The translations under genes and the position numbers were made by a program. Below, in pieces: positions 1 to 10,100 of a stretch of DNA of 16,714 nt. Origin of the DNA: Auxenochlorella pyrenoidosa (taxonomy: Eukaryota > Chlorophyta > Trebouxiophyceae > Chlorellales > Chlorellaceae); the NCBI GenBank assembly GCA_001430745.1, contig KQ482066.1:168680-185393 (forward strand). Reading direction: 5' to 3'. Every line of letters begins with the position of its first letter. The stretch's first letter is position 1. The notes below the pieces were generated by a model. That model was given only the letters and a program-made list of their open reading frames with translations, made no database searches and was not told the origin of the DNA.

Positions 1-2375
1 CAGCGGCTGCACGCACCTGGCGGCGGCGGCGTGTTTGAACGCATGCAGCCGCCGTCGGGGCAGCAGCACTGGCAGCACGACGTGCGCTTTGAGTGGGAGG
101 AGGACGAGGGTGACGCGGCGCAGCAGCGGCAGCGCGGCTCAGGCGGCCTGTCAGCAGGCGCGCCCCTCCCCGGCGGCGGCAGCAGCGGGCGTGAGGCTCA
201 GGCTTACAATGCTGACATGGGCGACGAGCACCTGGCTGAGCGGGCACAGCAGGGAGCTGCAGGGCAGGGGCCTGGGCAGGCAGCGCTCCCGTGGGAGCGG
301 CCATCTTACATGGACCTGGAACTGCAGCGCCAGCAGCAGCAACAGGGGCAGCAGGCACAGCAGGAGGCGGCGGCAGCCCTGGTGCCAGCCGCGGCAACAG
401 CCGGCGGCGTGGCAGCGCGGCTGGGCGGCGTGGCGGCAGATCCCGCGGTCGCCGCCTTTTCCAGGGCCATCACCCAGGCGGCTGCCAGCCTGGGCATGGA
501 GGGGCGCAGGGTGGCCACCGTGCCCATGTCAGGGGCGGCTGCCATGCACGACGCCGGCCAGCTCACGACCTTCCAGGTCACCATCACCCGGCAGGACGGT
601 GCGGCAGCCGCGGCAGGCCCGTCGGGCGCCGGCTCTGCGCCACTCTTGTTGCAGCCCGACCTGCAGCACCTGTTGCGCCAGCGCCTGAGGCAGATGGAGC
701 TGGAGCTTGTGAAGCTGAGGGCGGAGCAGGCGGAGCGTGCGCTCGAGCAGGCGCGGCGGCAGCGCGACCTCACGGCGGCGGCCAACCTGGAGTGAGTGCA
801 CACCGCTTCCTTGTGCTGTCCGCCTTCTTCGTGCATGGGTGCATGCAGATGGCTTTGCAAGCCAACGATTCCGGGTTCAGCTGAGCTGAATTGCAGGCAT
901 GTGCCTGCGGGGCTCATGCCCATACCGTGACTGCACCGCAATGCGTGGGCCTTGAAGCCTGTCTGGTGTTGTCGATGTGTCATGCACCACTTCTGATGTC
1001 AGCCCAATCTCAACCTTTCCTTATCTGCCATGCCCTCTGCCGTCCAGGCCGAGTTGCTTGACTGATCGCATATGAGAAAGCGCTGTTTCAAACACCATCT
1101 CCATCTGACCCTCCACTCGTGCCTCCCTTCATGCAGCCTGACGGTGCGGTCAATCTGCATCAAGGGGGTGCACCCAGCTGCCTCTGAACGCGTGCTTATC
1201 GCCCACTTCGGGCGGTGCGGCTACATTGAGCAGGTGTCCTTCCTCAGGTGAGAACAGAGCCCTGCCAGCATGAGCGGCTGAAAGGGATGACGCAGGTTTG
1301 CACCCAGCAGTTTGTATGTGCGGCGTGCAGGCGGGCTGCATGTCCCCAGACAGGCATCTTGGCAGGCTGTCGGTGGTCACAAGCGTTGGGCAATGCGCAA
1401 AGACAGCAAGGGAAGGTAGCTCACGAGCACCATGCACCCACTCCGCTCAGCTTGTCGCCGCCTGCCACCACCTCAACACCAGTGCACTTCTCCTACATGC
1501 AGAGACCCAAGTAGCGGGCGCAAGACTGGCGTGGCCTACCTGCAGTTCAGCTCGGCAGCAGAGGCGCAAGCGGCGCTCGCACTAGATGGTGCGGCCTGGG
1601 CGACTGTGCCCTTGCTTAAAGTTTAGGGTTATCGTTTGGGGAGTTTGTTTTCCGCTGTTGTGAGGTGCCCTATGCAGGCTATCTTTCTTTCTTCATGCAC
1701 TGTGCTGGGCAGTATCGCCGCGCTAGGCCCGCTTTGCTTGCACCCCCTATCCTCCGCATACATAACAGAGTGCCCACGCTGCACTCAGTTGCCCAATGCA
1801 ATGTGTTTTCTCCCGCAGGCTCATCGCTGCTCCAACGCACCATCCAAGTTGTCCCCAGTGATTCTCCATCGGCCCGTGTGGCAGCAGCTCGCGTTTTCCG
1901 GGCCTCCCTCCCGCCTCCAAGCCTTGTAGCGATGCCGCTCTTTGCAGGTGGGTGGCATGGCATGGTTGCGCGTCCCGCCTTCCTGACCCACCCGACGCAT
2001 TGACTGTTGGCATGGCCAAGTTGCCCCCGCTTGCTCTGAATGCCATGTTCGTTGTGCTTGCACAACCTTGCTTGTCCGTGTGCGTTTCCTTGTTGGTGTG
2101 CGGCCTGGCCATGTGATCAATGATTTGTTGGCGCTGGTTGTGACGCCTCTACCTGCATCTTTCCGCTTCTCGCAGCCCCCGTGCCTCTGCCCCGGCCAGT
2201 CCTGGGCCGTAGTTTGTACCGCGGCAGCAGTGGGGGACGCACTGGACGCGGCGGGCGTGGAAGCGGCCGCGGTGGAGGTGCCTACAAGTATGTGCGCTCA
2301 GCAAGCCAGCTATCGCCTGGTCAGGTCTCTCCGGCTGTTGGCATTGCCTCGGCAGAGGCCGCCATGACAGAGTGA
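1..2375 (+). CDS. RRM and RGG-box RNA-binding protein, PABPN1-like (5' end may be outside window)
   Basis: Five exons join in phase: 1-791, 1137-1247, 1503-1588, 1819-1947 and 2176-2375 (TGA). The frame is open to base 1; the first ATG is at 43, giving 424 residues, but the true start may lie upstream. Residues 1-200 are Q-, A- and G-rich. About 205-243 is a charged heptad-like helix (LRQMELELVKLRAEQ), a likely coiled coil. About 254-328 is one RRM: RNP2-like SICIKGV, helix 1 SERVLIAHFGRCG, RNP1-like KTGVAYLQF, last strand RTIQVV. The tail has clustered RGG/GRG repeats (GRTGRGGRGSGRGGG). The order coiled coil, RRM, Arg/Gly tail is that of nuclear poly(A)-binding protein 2 (PABPN1) and related plant single-RRM proteins, so a role in nuclear mRNA binding or 3'-end processing is inferred. 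RNP2 lacks its usual aromatic (Cys instead) and RNP1 has Val for Phe/Tyr. Reading past the exon 3 donor at 1589 meets a stop near 1624. The RRM is firm; the subfamily is tentative. Confidence 0.82.
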
Positions 2376-2422
2376 ATGCGAGGGTTAACTTGCAGGCTGG
2401 ATTGTTGCTGCACCATCCCCTG

Positions 2423-2427
2423 TGTAA
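2423..2427 (+). terminator. TGTAA polyadenylation signal of the RRM gene
   Basis: TGTAA lies 48 bases after the stop codon of the RRM/RGG gene. TGTAA, rather than AATAAA, is the usual poly(A) signal of chlorophyte green algae, so this both marks the likely transcript end and supports the organism call. Confidence 0.6.
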
Positions 2428-2457
2428 TGCTCATGCCTGGCACAAGTCCACACATAG

Positions 2458-2884
2458 AAGAGAGCAGGGCTCACCCTTGGCGGGCAGCCTCTCGAGGCAG
2501 TGACCAGCTTCAAGTACCTCGGCATCACCTTTCATGCCTGCACGTGCCTGGCTGGGTCCGCAGCTCCAGCCCGGACCAAGGCAGCCTGGGCAGCCCTGCA
2601 GAACAGCTGTGCTCGGTGTGCGGCCCTAGGCATCAAGGCAGCCCGTGTCCACCTGCGGCTGTTCAGGTCCCTGGTCGACTCGGTGCTCTCCTATGGTGCA
2701 GATGTGTGGGGCATGCAACTGGCAGTCGAAGCACCCACAGCCGGGGGCAGCACAGGCTGCGCTCCAGAAAAGCTGCACCTTGCCTTCCTCGGCAACCTGA
2801 AAGGGCTTGCGCCAGGACACCCCCAGCCTCGTGGTGCAAGCTGAGACTGGTGAGCGGCCGCTGTGGGCTGCATGGCTGTGTTGA
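2458..2884 (+). pseudogene. Non-LTR retrotransposon (LINE) reverse transcriptase remnant, frameshifted
   Basis: Frame 1 after a TAG at 2455 reads LTLGGQPLEAVTSFKYLGI, then AAWAALQ, CAALGIK, LRLFRSLVDSVLSYGADVWG and EKLHLAFLGNLKGL. This is the block after the catalytic core of LINE reverse transcriptases (SFKYLG, then L..LF.SLV...LSYG...WG). Around 2808-2813 the family pattern jumps to another frame, which continues DTPSLVVQAETGERPLWAAWL to TGA at 2882. That equals a one-base shift. There is no catalytic YADD segment, no endonuclease and no start codon, so only a fragment remains. It sits between the poly(A) signal of the upstream gene and the 3' end of the minus-strand GH16 gene, and transcription from either could run into it. 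Family placement is by motif pattern; the clade cannot be decided by eye. Confidence 0.75.
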
Positions 2885-2996
2885 TCAATATTAAACAAGA
2901 AATATTGTAGCAATTGCAATGTGAGAATGTCCAAATTGAATGAAACACGTGCATGGACACACATCGAGAACTGTTGCATACTACAAGCACTCTGCA

Positions 2997-5900
2997 TCAC
3001 ACAGGCTGCCCCCAGGCTCGCACATAATCAACAGCCAATGTGGCCGGAAAGGGCGTGGATGAGTCGGGGTACCTGGGCCATAAGCCGCCCACAGCCAAAT
3101 TCCTGCGCAAATGTGCAAAATGGATGCAATGACCTTCATGGCAAGGAGCCCGCCAGACAGTGCACGCGCCCGCACAAATGCTGCAACACGCTGGCCGGTT
3201 CCCAGATCTGCTGCCATTGCTACAAATGCCCTCGGTCACCCTGGGCCCAGCCACACGTTGTTGCCCTCACATGATGACGTAAAATGGTCGGTCAAAAGGT
3301 GCCTCTGGAGGCGCATTGGCGGTGGCTGTCCACCAGCCCCCCTCTGGGTCCTCCTCGCGAGGAACAAATGTCTGTGTAGCTTCGCCATCAATTAAAACTG
3401 AATGGCGTGGCGTAGGGGAACAAAGCAACAAGTCGAGGCACAAAACTCACAAGTAATCAAGGAGGGGGCCAGGGGGCCTTTCTACCTCACAAGGAATCCT
3501 GGCAACAAGGTGCATCGTCGCCCAGATGTTCCAACCCCTCCACTGCGCCCTCCCATCACAAAACCCCAGCCTCCCCCAGCCTCTCACCAGTAATCTTGCC
3601 GATTGACCAATCCACCGCAAAGGTATGGAAGCCGTTGGAGTAGGGGGACTTGTCAGCTTGGCGTGTGCGCACCATGGACTTGACATTCTGCGGGTCTGCA
3701 GGGTGAGGGCTTATCACAAACCCGCTGGTGTGAAACAAGTCACATGCAAGCGCCAACATGTTCAGAGGCTTTGGTGCTCCACACCATCGGATTGGAACTT
3801 ACGTGTAGCTTAACCCTTGCACCACAACACTGTCATGCCAAGTCATTTGCCACTCGCCTGGCCCGCCATAATGGATCCCCTGTGTTGCCGCAACCATGTC
3901 ATTTATCGACTCAAGAATGTCAATCTGAGATTTGGAGGGCGGCGGAAGAAGCAAGGAAGGATGTCAAAGTTGCATTGCGCCGGGCAAAAAGCATTGCCAA
4001 GCAGGCACAAGGGCTTGTGTGCAAACCCCCTCGGCCCGTGCTTGGCCGACTTGGCATGCGAGAACTGATCCAACACAGGCATCGGCAAACCAGCGCACTC
4101 ACCTCGCCAGAAGCTGCCCACTTGCCGTACGCCAGCTCCGTGGGGAACATCCAAAATGCAGGCCACAATCCTTGGCCCGGCTCGGGCAGCCGCATGCGCG
4201 CTTCAATGTGCACGCTTTTGAAGGAGGTGCCATCCTCAAGCTGCAAAGTTGCAAATAAACATGACAGGCTATGCAGAAGCAAACTGCAAGCTAAGCACGG
4301 CGCACTGCATCGCTTGTCATGGCTAAGCACGCTCTAAAATGGACTCGATCACACTCGTCCCTCCTTGACACATGTTGGCACCAGCCTAGCATGCTTGTGT
4401 GCCCACTCACTTGCATTCCTGGCCAAAAGCTCGCCGTACTCTTGGTGTTGATGCGGCCAGATGTATATGTCTTGCCATCCTACAACAACACAAGGCAACA
4501 TGAAGTTGAATCAGCAAGCAGAGATGGGTGTAAAGCAGTTAGCGCTTCTTCAAGCGATCTAGCACTCACATATTGCGCGGTCAAGTACAGGTAGCCGTCA
4601 GCAACCCGCACATTGTCTTTTGTGTACACCTGCAGTAGAAAACTGGGGTTATTTACATTTTTGAAACAACCGTGGCCTAGTCTGTGCTTATCACGCGTCA
4701 CCATGCCAAGCACCTGGTGTGATGGTTGTGCTTTCTATTCAACAACCAAGCCACTCACCTCGGACTCGTTGTTGCCCTGCACAAGATGCAAGGCCGGGCA
4801 ATGCGTGGAAGGAGTTAAGATGTGCCACAAGCTTTGACGGTGTGCACACACATGTCACAAGCAGCAATTCTGGCATGCTCACAATTCCCCCACCAAAACC
4901 CAGCCACTTGCCCCAGCTCACCCATCCCCAGTCGCCGTTGCCAAGGTCATATGACCACTTGGATTCATCCAACGTGTCGCCATCAAATTCATCCCACCTG
5001 CCAATGCATCAAAGCACACAAGGATGCATGGGTGAAGGGCAGCAACCAGACAACGCATCAAGGCAAACGGCACGCTTGGAGCCATGCCCGCAGTGGCAAC
5101 AAATGTGGGCAATAGCAAGCACGCGCATGCCCTAGCCGGGTAGGCCACATTGTGCCGACAGGGTGGTGGCTTGGCACTGTCGCAGACATGGCGAACCCCC
5201 GACCTCCCTTCAATCCATCAGCTCCCCGATGCACAACCGGCTGCGGCTGCTGCTGTTTGCTCGCTCACTCACCAGATTGCGCGCTTGCTCTTTGGCACCG
5301 TGAAAGGTGGTGCCGAGGGGCTAGGGAGCGGGCCTGCGCCAACAGAGGACCCCGTAAGCAAGGGCAGGCACGGCATGCTAGCGCTCGGCCTACAAGCACA
5401 ATGACAAGCGAGCCACTGCTAGCGAGCCCTTGGAGCAGATGCGTTAGGCAAGAGCGCTCCCAGCAAGTTGCGCCCACCTGTGTACCCAGTTCCGCTTGTG
5501 CCGCCGTTGCCGTTCCCGCCACCATCTGTGTTGGTCGGTGATGGCGCAGGCACGCTGCTGCCCTTGTCCTTGGACACGAGCGCCATGGTGACGCTCAGCC
5601 CAACCACAGCAGCAATCTGCAGATCACACAACATGTGGCATGAGGGGGAGGATGTAAACATGCGAAGGTTTGGCTAAGGCAGGGGGTGGGGCACGCTTCG
5701 TCAAACTACTGGGCAGCGTGGTGTTGACATAAAAAAGAGGGTCTGACGTCACCGCTCATGCGGCGGTAGCATTCTATTTGAATAGAAAAGTTCAATGCAA
5801 GTGGCGCAACCAATGCGCGTTGCAACGCATGTTTGTCCACCCTCCAAGGACCCACCCACCAGCAGCACCACAATGGAGAGCCACACGCCAAACTTGAAGC

Positions 5901-6196
5901 GCGTGCAGCAGCCGCGGCCCTGCTGTTGAGCTGCCTTGGCCGCCTCCTCATCCTCTGTCCAATTATCGTGATGTAGCGGCTTGGGCGGCGGCAACAACCG
6001 GGTGTCAACAAACCTGCGTTGTGTGGCATCAAGAAGGCGTGACGTTATGGCATCTTTACAGCACCTGTCCAGGGATCAAGGCATTGTGACCACTTGCTTG
6101 GCCACGTGGCGGCGGGGACCTGGCCAGCCTGCCCTTCCTCCAAGCTTACACAGTGGCGGCAGGTTGCGGCACGCCATGCCGCGGGGTGACGCCCAT
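2997..6196 (-). CDS. Membrane-anchored GH16 laminarinase-type beta-glucanase
   Basis: Thirteen phase-compatible exons, in coding order: 6196-6150 (tentative), 6013-5860, 5616-5478, 5333-5273, 4997-4922, 4776-4759, 4629-4570, 4479-4411, 4240-4103, 3924-3803, 3724-3588, 3397-3271 and 3102-2997; 417 residues. A short basic N-terminus with two Cys (51-52) precedes one membrane helix at about 57-81, then a G/S/P linker (about 82-125), implying a type II protein with its enzyme domain outside the cytosol. The GH16 domain runs from AIWWDEFDGD (about 132) to DYVRAWG near the end. SGEIDILES holds the catalytic E-x-D-x-x-E triad (E254, D256, E259); this spacing is that of beta-1,3- and 1,3(1,4)-glucanases, whereas plant XTH enzymes have E-x-D-x-E. 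Other family marks are TSGRINTK, FWPGMQ, GLWPAFWMFP, GIHYGG and APFDRPFY followed by NLAVGG and PFPATLAVDYVR. Likely substrate is a wall or storage beta-glucan (inferred). Exon 1 is weak: exon 2 has no in-frame ATG before a stop, and another ATG lies near 6177. Confidence 0.87.
4759..4776 (-). other. 18-nt microexon of the GH16 gene
   Basis: The minus strand reads an acceptor ending GTGCAG, then GGCAACAACGAGTCCGAG, then donor GTGAGT. It encodes GNNESE. Together with the preceding exon (ending DWGW) and the next (starting VYTKDNV) it restores the GH16 segment that normally reads W-G-N-N-E before the Y-T strand. All three exons are in phase 0, so skipping it would delete six residues without a frameshift. 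Confidence 0.8.
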
Positions 6197-6231
6197 CACT
6201 GGCGCCTACGACCACAGTCTGTTCTGCGCAG
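6087..6231 (+). pseudogene. Possible trypsin-like (S1) protease exon remnant
   Basis: After a TGA at 6087 one frame reads GGGDLASLPFLQAYTV, then CGTPCRGVTPITGAYDHSLFCAG, ending at donor G|GTGAGA at 6231/6232. This resembles the S1 peptidase stretch after the GWG turn: LQ..-V....C.....-IT...-FCAG. In a neighbouring frame just upstream, ATW could be the decayed GWG. No TAAHC (His), DIAL (Asp) or GDSGGP (Ser) segment was found on either side, so it would be an isolated remnant or an unrelated chance frame. It overlaps, on the opposite strand, the tentative first exon of the GH16 gene; both need not be real. Confidence 0.3.
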
Positions 6232-7160
6232 GTGAGATAACTGCTTCCAGAGTGTCACACACATTGGAGTGTAGGCGAATGCTTGGAAGTGGGTGGCGGC
6301 GCTGCCAGGCGCTGCAGGAGGCGGCAGCACAAGGCAGCAAGCAGGTGGGGCCAGCACGGGCCAGCAAGGAAGGAGGTCGCAGCTCGCCCCGTGCATTATG
6401 ACACCGACACAACGTTGTGCACTGCTACGAGGTGCAGGGCTGTTGCGGTTGCTCAACGCAACGCAACTGCCCACCGGCAGTTGCCCGCAGGAGAGGTTCC
6501 CTCGCAGCTGTTTCTCACTTGAGATTGTGTGCAGAATCTAGGAGTGCAGCCGGTTTGCTCCCGCAACCAGAAAGCCGAGCAGACAGAGGACCTTTCGGCG
6601 GTTGATGAGGCCAGGATGCGCTTCCTGAAGCCTGCAAGAGTCATTAATCGTGCTGCAGGCGGCACTGCGAGTGATCTGTGCGGCCACCTGTGTGCCGCCC
6701 TGCTGGGCACCATGGCGCGCCGCGCCGCACGCCATGGCAGAGCACTTGCCATGCCCTGCACCTCGATCATGGGTTCCTTCCGCAGGCACCGAGTATGAAT
6801 CACTCTGTGAGACAGAGCAGTGCATATGACGCGACATTAGCCCAGAATCCCTAGTCTCCAGTGTACCCCAGTCAATGATGGGCCTGCCCGCAGCCGCCAG
6901 ACCGTCGTGGCCAGGCTGGGCTGCTGTCTGCTTCGCTGTGCCATTGCGCCACAGGCATTATATTTGCTAGAAAATGGGGCTGGATGTCTCTTGAACACTT
7001 GACAGAGGAGAGCGCTCCTGACAGGCTGGGCTAGAAAGCCCAAGGAGGCCGCTCCTCTTCCTTGCCCATTGGACAGCTTCCCCCTTCTTGAACATTCTGT
7101 CGGCCGCTGGTGGCCTGCTCCAGCTTGCCTGCAACCAGGTCAAGACGCAGGCAGGGCGCA
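6232..7160. other. Intergenic spacer between divergent GH16 and repeat-protein genes
   Basis: No recognisable gene, RNA or repeat was found in this stretch. The open frames here (for example plus 6529-6798 and minus 6453-6803) have no family motifs and no convincing splice partners. By position it should hold the 5' flanks of two divergently transcribed genes. The part near 6930-7000 is less GC-rich than the surroundings. Confidence 0.5.
6958..6965 (+). promoter_or_regulatory. Weak TATA-like element upstream of the repeat-protein gene
   Basis: TTATATTT stands out in an otherwise GC-rich flank, about 195 bases before the proposed ATG at 7161. This is a plausible but unproven core promoter element; many algal genes lack one. 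Confidence 0.2.
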
Positions 7161-10100
7161 ATGGCTCGCAGTGCAGCAGTGTTGCTGCTGCTGGCACTGG
7201 CGGCCGGTTGCGTCACCGCTGATGAGGAGGCAGGCGCGTTGCCGAGGCTGGGCAAGGGCCGGGGGCTGCTCCGAGGCGCTGCTTGAGCTAGCCAAGGTCA
7301 TGGGCGACCTGGGGTCGCCTTGCTGACAAGGGCAGGCGGATGCGCTTCCCGAGGCCTCCTGCCCCTGCCAGATTGCTGGGGAAACGAGCAGGATGGAGGA
7401 TCGTTCACAGCTGTGCCTAGAGTGCCGCCGGCGCCCGACGCCAGCGCCAAGGTGGCGCTGGCCGGTGCCTGTCCACAACGGGCTCCCGGCCCCCACCTGC
7501 ACCCTTGCCCCCTGGCTTCCTGCCTGCAGCGCGGCTAGGCCGCAGCACTCTGGCGACGCAGACAACACCTGTTGTGGGGGTAGTTGCCCCCGTTGTGGCT
7601 GCCATCCCGGTTGGCGGCGCCCCCGGCCCCGAGGTGGGCGCCAGCAGCGCCCGCCTGGAAGGAAGCTGCGCCGCTAGCTTGCCTGTCTCCTGCTGTTGCG
7701 GGGCACTCCGGTGAATCTGGAGGTGCCCACAGCCGGGGCGGCATCATGACTGAATGCATGTGCGAGAAAATGTGCTCAGCAGCACTGGCCAAGGCCTGCT
7801 CCAGGCTCCCTGCCTTCCTTGCCTGCTTCAATATGTGCCGCAGCTAGGTTGCTTTGACGGGCTCTCCCGACCGCGTGCCCCTCGCAGGGCGCCCTGTTGG
7901 TGACGGGCCCTCCCCTTCTGGTGGCTGGCACCATCACGACGCCTGCTGCTGAGCCCTCAGCCGAACGCCGCACCGTGAGGCCAACTGCACAGCGCTTTGC
8001 GCCCAGCAGCCGCAGCCATCGCCTTTCCACGACTTGCGCCTGCCATGTATGCGCCGTAAGGAAGGCATCTGCAGGATTTGACAGTGCAGGCAGCATGGCA
8101 GTGCAAAGAAATGCATACTCTCATAACCTGCCACGCCAGGAAGCGCTGCTAGCCCACCCTGACCCCCTGACTGGCACGATTGCCTGGCCTGTAGACTGGC
8201 ACCTCAGCTGAGCGTGCTGGCGGTGGCACTTCAACTGAACGCGCCGGCGGCGGCAGCACCACAGGCGGCCGCAGACTGAAGCAGGTTGGGGGCCTGCTGG
8301 CAGGGAGGGCCGGTGGAACAGGACAGCAGGCTGGGTTGAAGGGTCAGAGGGCAGGAATGTTGCATGCTCAGGGTGTCCAGCTGCGGTTGGGGAGTTGCGC
8401 AGCATTCGTCTGGTGCGTGATCTGCTGAAACTGTTGAGCATCGCTCCATTCACTCATAATGCCCTCATGCTTCTGTCGGCCCCATGCACTGCAGGCCATG
8501 GTGCCTGCCGTTGAGGTGGTGGCCCCTGTGAGCGCTGTCCAGCGCGCCCCTGGTGGAGAGGTGCGGAAGAAGGGAGGGCGCACGTTCAAGTCTCGTAAGG
8601 CGCGCGCAGCAGCCTGGGGAGCACGTCTACACACAGCCTCCAGCTTCCCCACCAGTCTAATAGTGGCCTGTCAACTTGAACTTCCTACCTTCAGGCCGTG
8701 GTGCTGGGCACCCCTGGAGTGATGGCCACCCCCACCACCGTCCCCGCATCCGAGGCCATGCCCACAGGCGGCCGCAAGCTGCAGCAGGTGGGGTGATGGG
8801 TGACAAACCACAAAGCTTACAGGAGAGCGTAGGCACGCCTGAACCCGGAAGTTGCTGCCGGTTGGGCAGCCAGCAGGGTGCCCGCCTGGCAGGGTCATGG
8901 GCCACAGGAGTGATTCTTGCACTTTCGGTTTCGTGCAGGCCATGGTGCCTGCTGTGGAGGTGGTTGCCCCGGCTGGCGCTGTCACGCGCGCTCCTGGCGG
9001 AGAGGTGAGTGGCCGAGGCGGTTTAGCGCTGGGCCGGCAAAGGGCTGCCTGTGCTGCCTGCCTCCAGCTGCAGCGTGCGCAAGGTCTGGTTTGACGTCTC
9101 CAGCTCCTCACTTTCTGATTTCTGGTCTTTTAAACTTTCACACGTCTGCCCGAGCCCACAGGCGGTGGTGCTGGGCGCCCCTGGCGTCATGGTAACCCCC
9201 ACCACTGTCCCCGCATCCGAAGCCATGCCAGGTAGCGGTCGCAGGCTGCATCAGGCAAGGCCGCTAGCGGATGGGGGATGGGACATGGGAGCTGTATGCA
9301 TTGCAGCAGTCAGGGATCTGGCCCAGGTCCCAGCAGCACTGCTGTCAGGGGGCCTAAGCCGCATGCTGTGGGTCACAGCTTGCTGCCATCAGTGCACTCA
9401 GTCAAGCTGTTTGCATATCTGCCCATGTTGGCCCCATCCCTGCAGGCCATGGTGCCCGCAGTCGAGGTGGTGGCCCCCGTCAGCGCTGTCCAGCGAGCTC
9501 CCGGCGGAGAGGTGCGACATGGGCGCGGTGCCTGAGGAGCGACGGCTTGAGCTGGGGACCCAAGTCATGGGCTTGTGCCTGTGCCCTGACTGGGCACTGC
9601 CCTCATATTTTCTGCAGGCCGTGGTGCTGGGCACCCCTGGAGTGATGGCCACACCCACCACTGTCCCCGCATCCGAGGCCATGCCCACAGGCGGCCGCAG
9701 GCTGCAGCAGGTGGGGTGATTGATGACAAACCACAAAGCTTGCAGGACAACGCATGCGCGCCTGCAGACCCGCAAGCTGCTGCGGGTAGGCAGCCAGCAT
9801 CTAGCGGGGAAGAGGGGCCAGCAGGAGTGATTCCTGCTCTTGCGGTTCCGTGCAGGCCATGGTGCCCGCTGTGGAGGTGGTGGCCCCAGCTGGCGCTGTC
9901 ACACGCGCTCCTGGCGGAGAGGTGAGCAGCCGAGGCGGCTATCCGCAGGGTCCGCAAAGGGCTGCCTGTGCTGCCTGCCTCCAGCTGCAGCTTGGCTGCA
10001 GCTTCCCCAAGGTCTTGACCCCTCAAAGCTCCTCGCATTTTGATCTCTTGTACATGGCTGCATGTCTGCCCACAGGCCGTGATGCTGGGCGCCCCAGGCG

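Noticed and set aside
306..983. Long minus-strand open frame (225 codons) opposite the first exon
   Set aside because: It is the shadow of the Q/A-rich coding strand, with Ser/Cys/Ala-rich low-complexity translation, and lacks motifs or splice partners.
6417..6605. RADRGPFGG as the missing catalytic Ser block of an S1 protease
   Set aside because: It lacks the G-D-S-G-G order and does not join the 6231 donor in phase with a usable acceptor.
6529..6798. Open frame with FLKPARVINRAAGG and similar text as a small gene
   Set aside because: No domain, no clear start context, no splice partners, and mixed-strand frames of equal length overlap it.
8495..8505. GCCATGG at the start of each short module exon as a translation start
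   Set aside because: It matches a strong start context but follows an intron acceptor in every copy and is in frame inside the larger protein.
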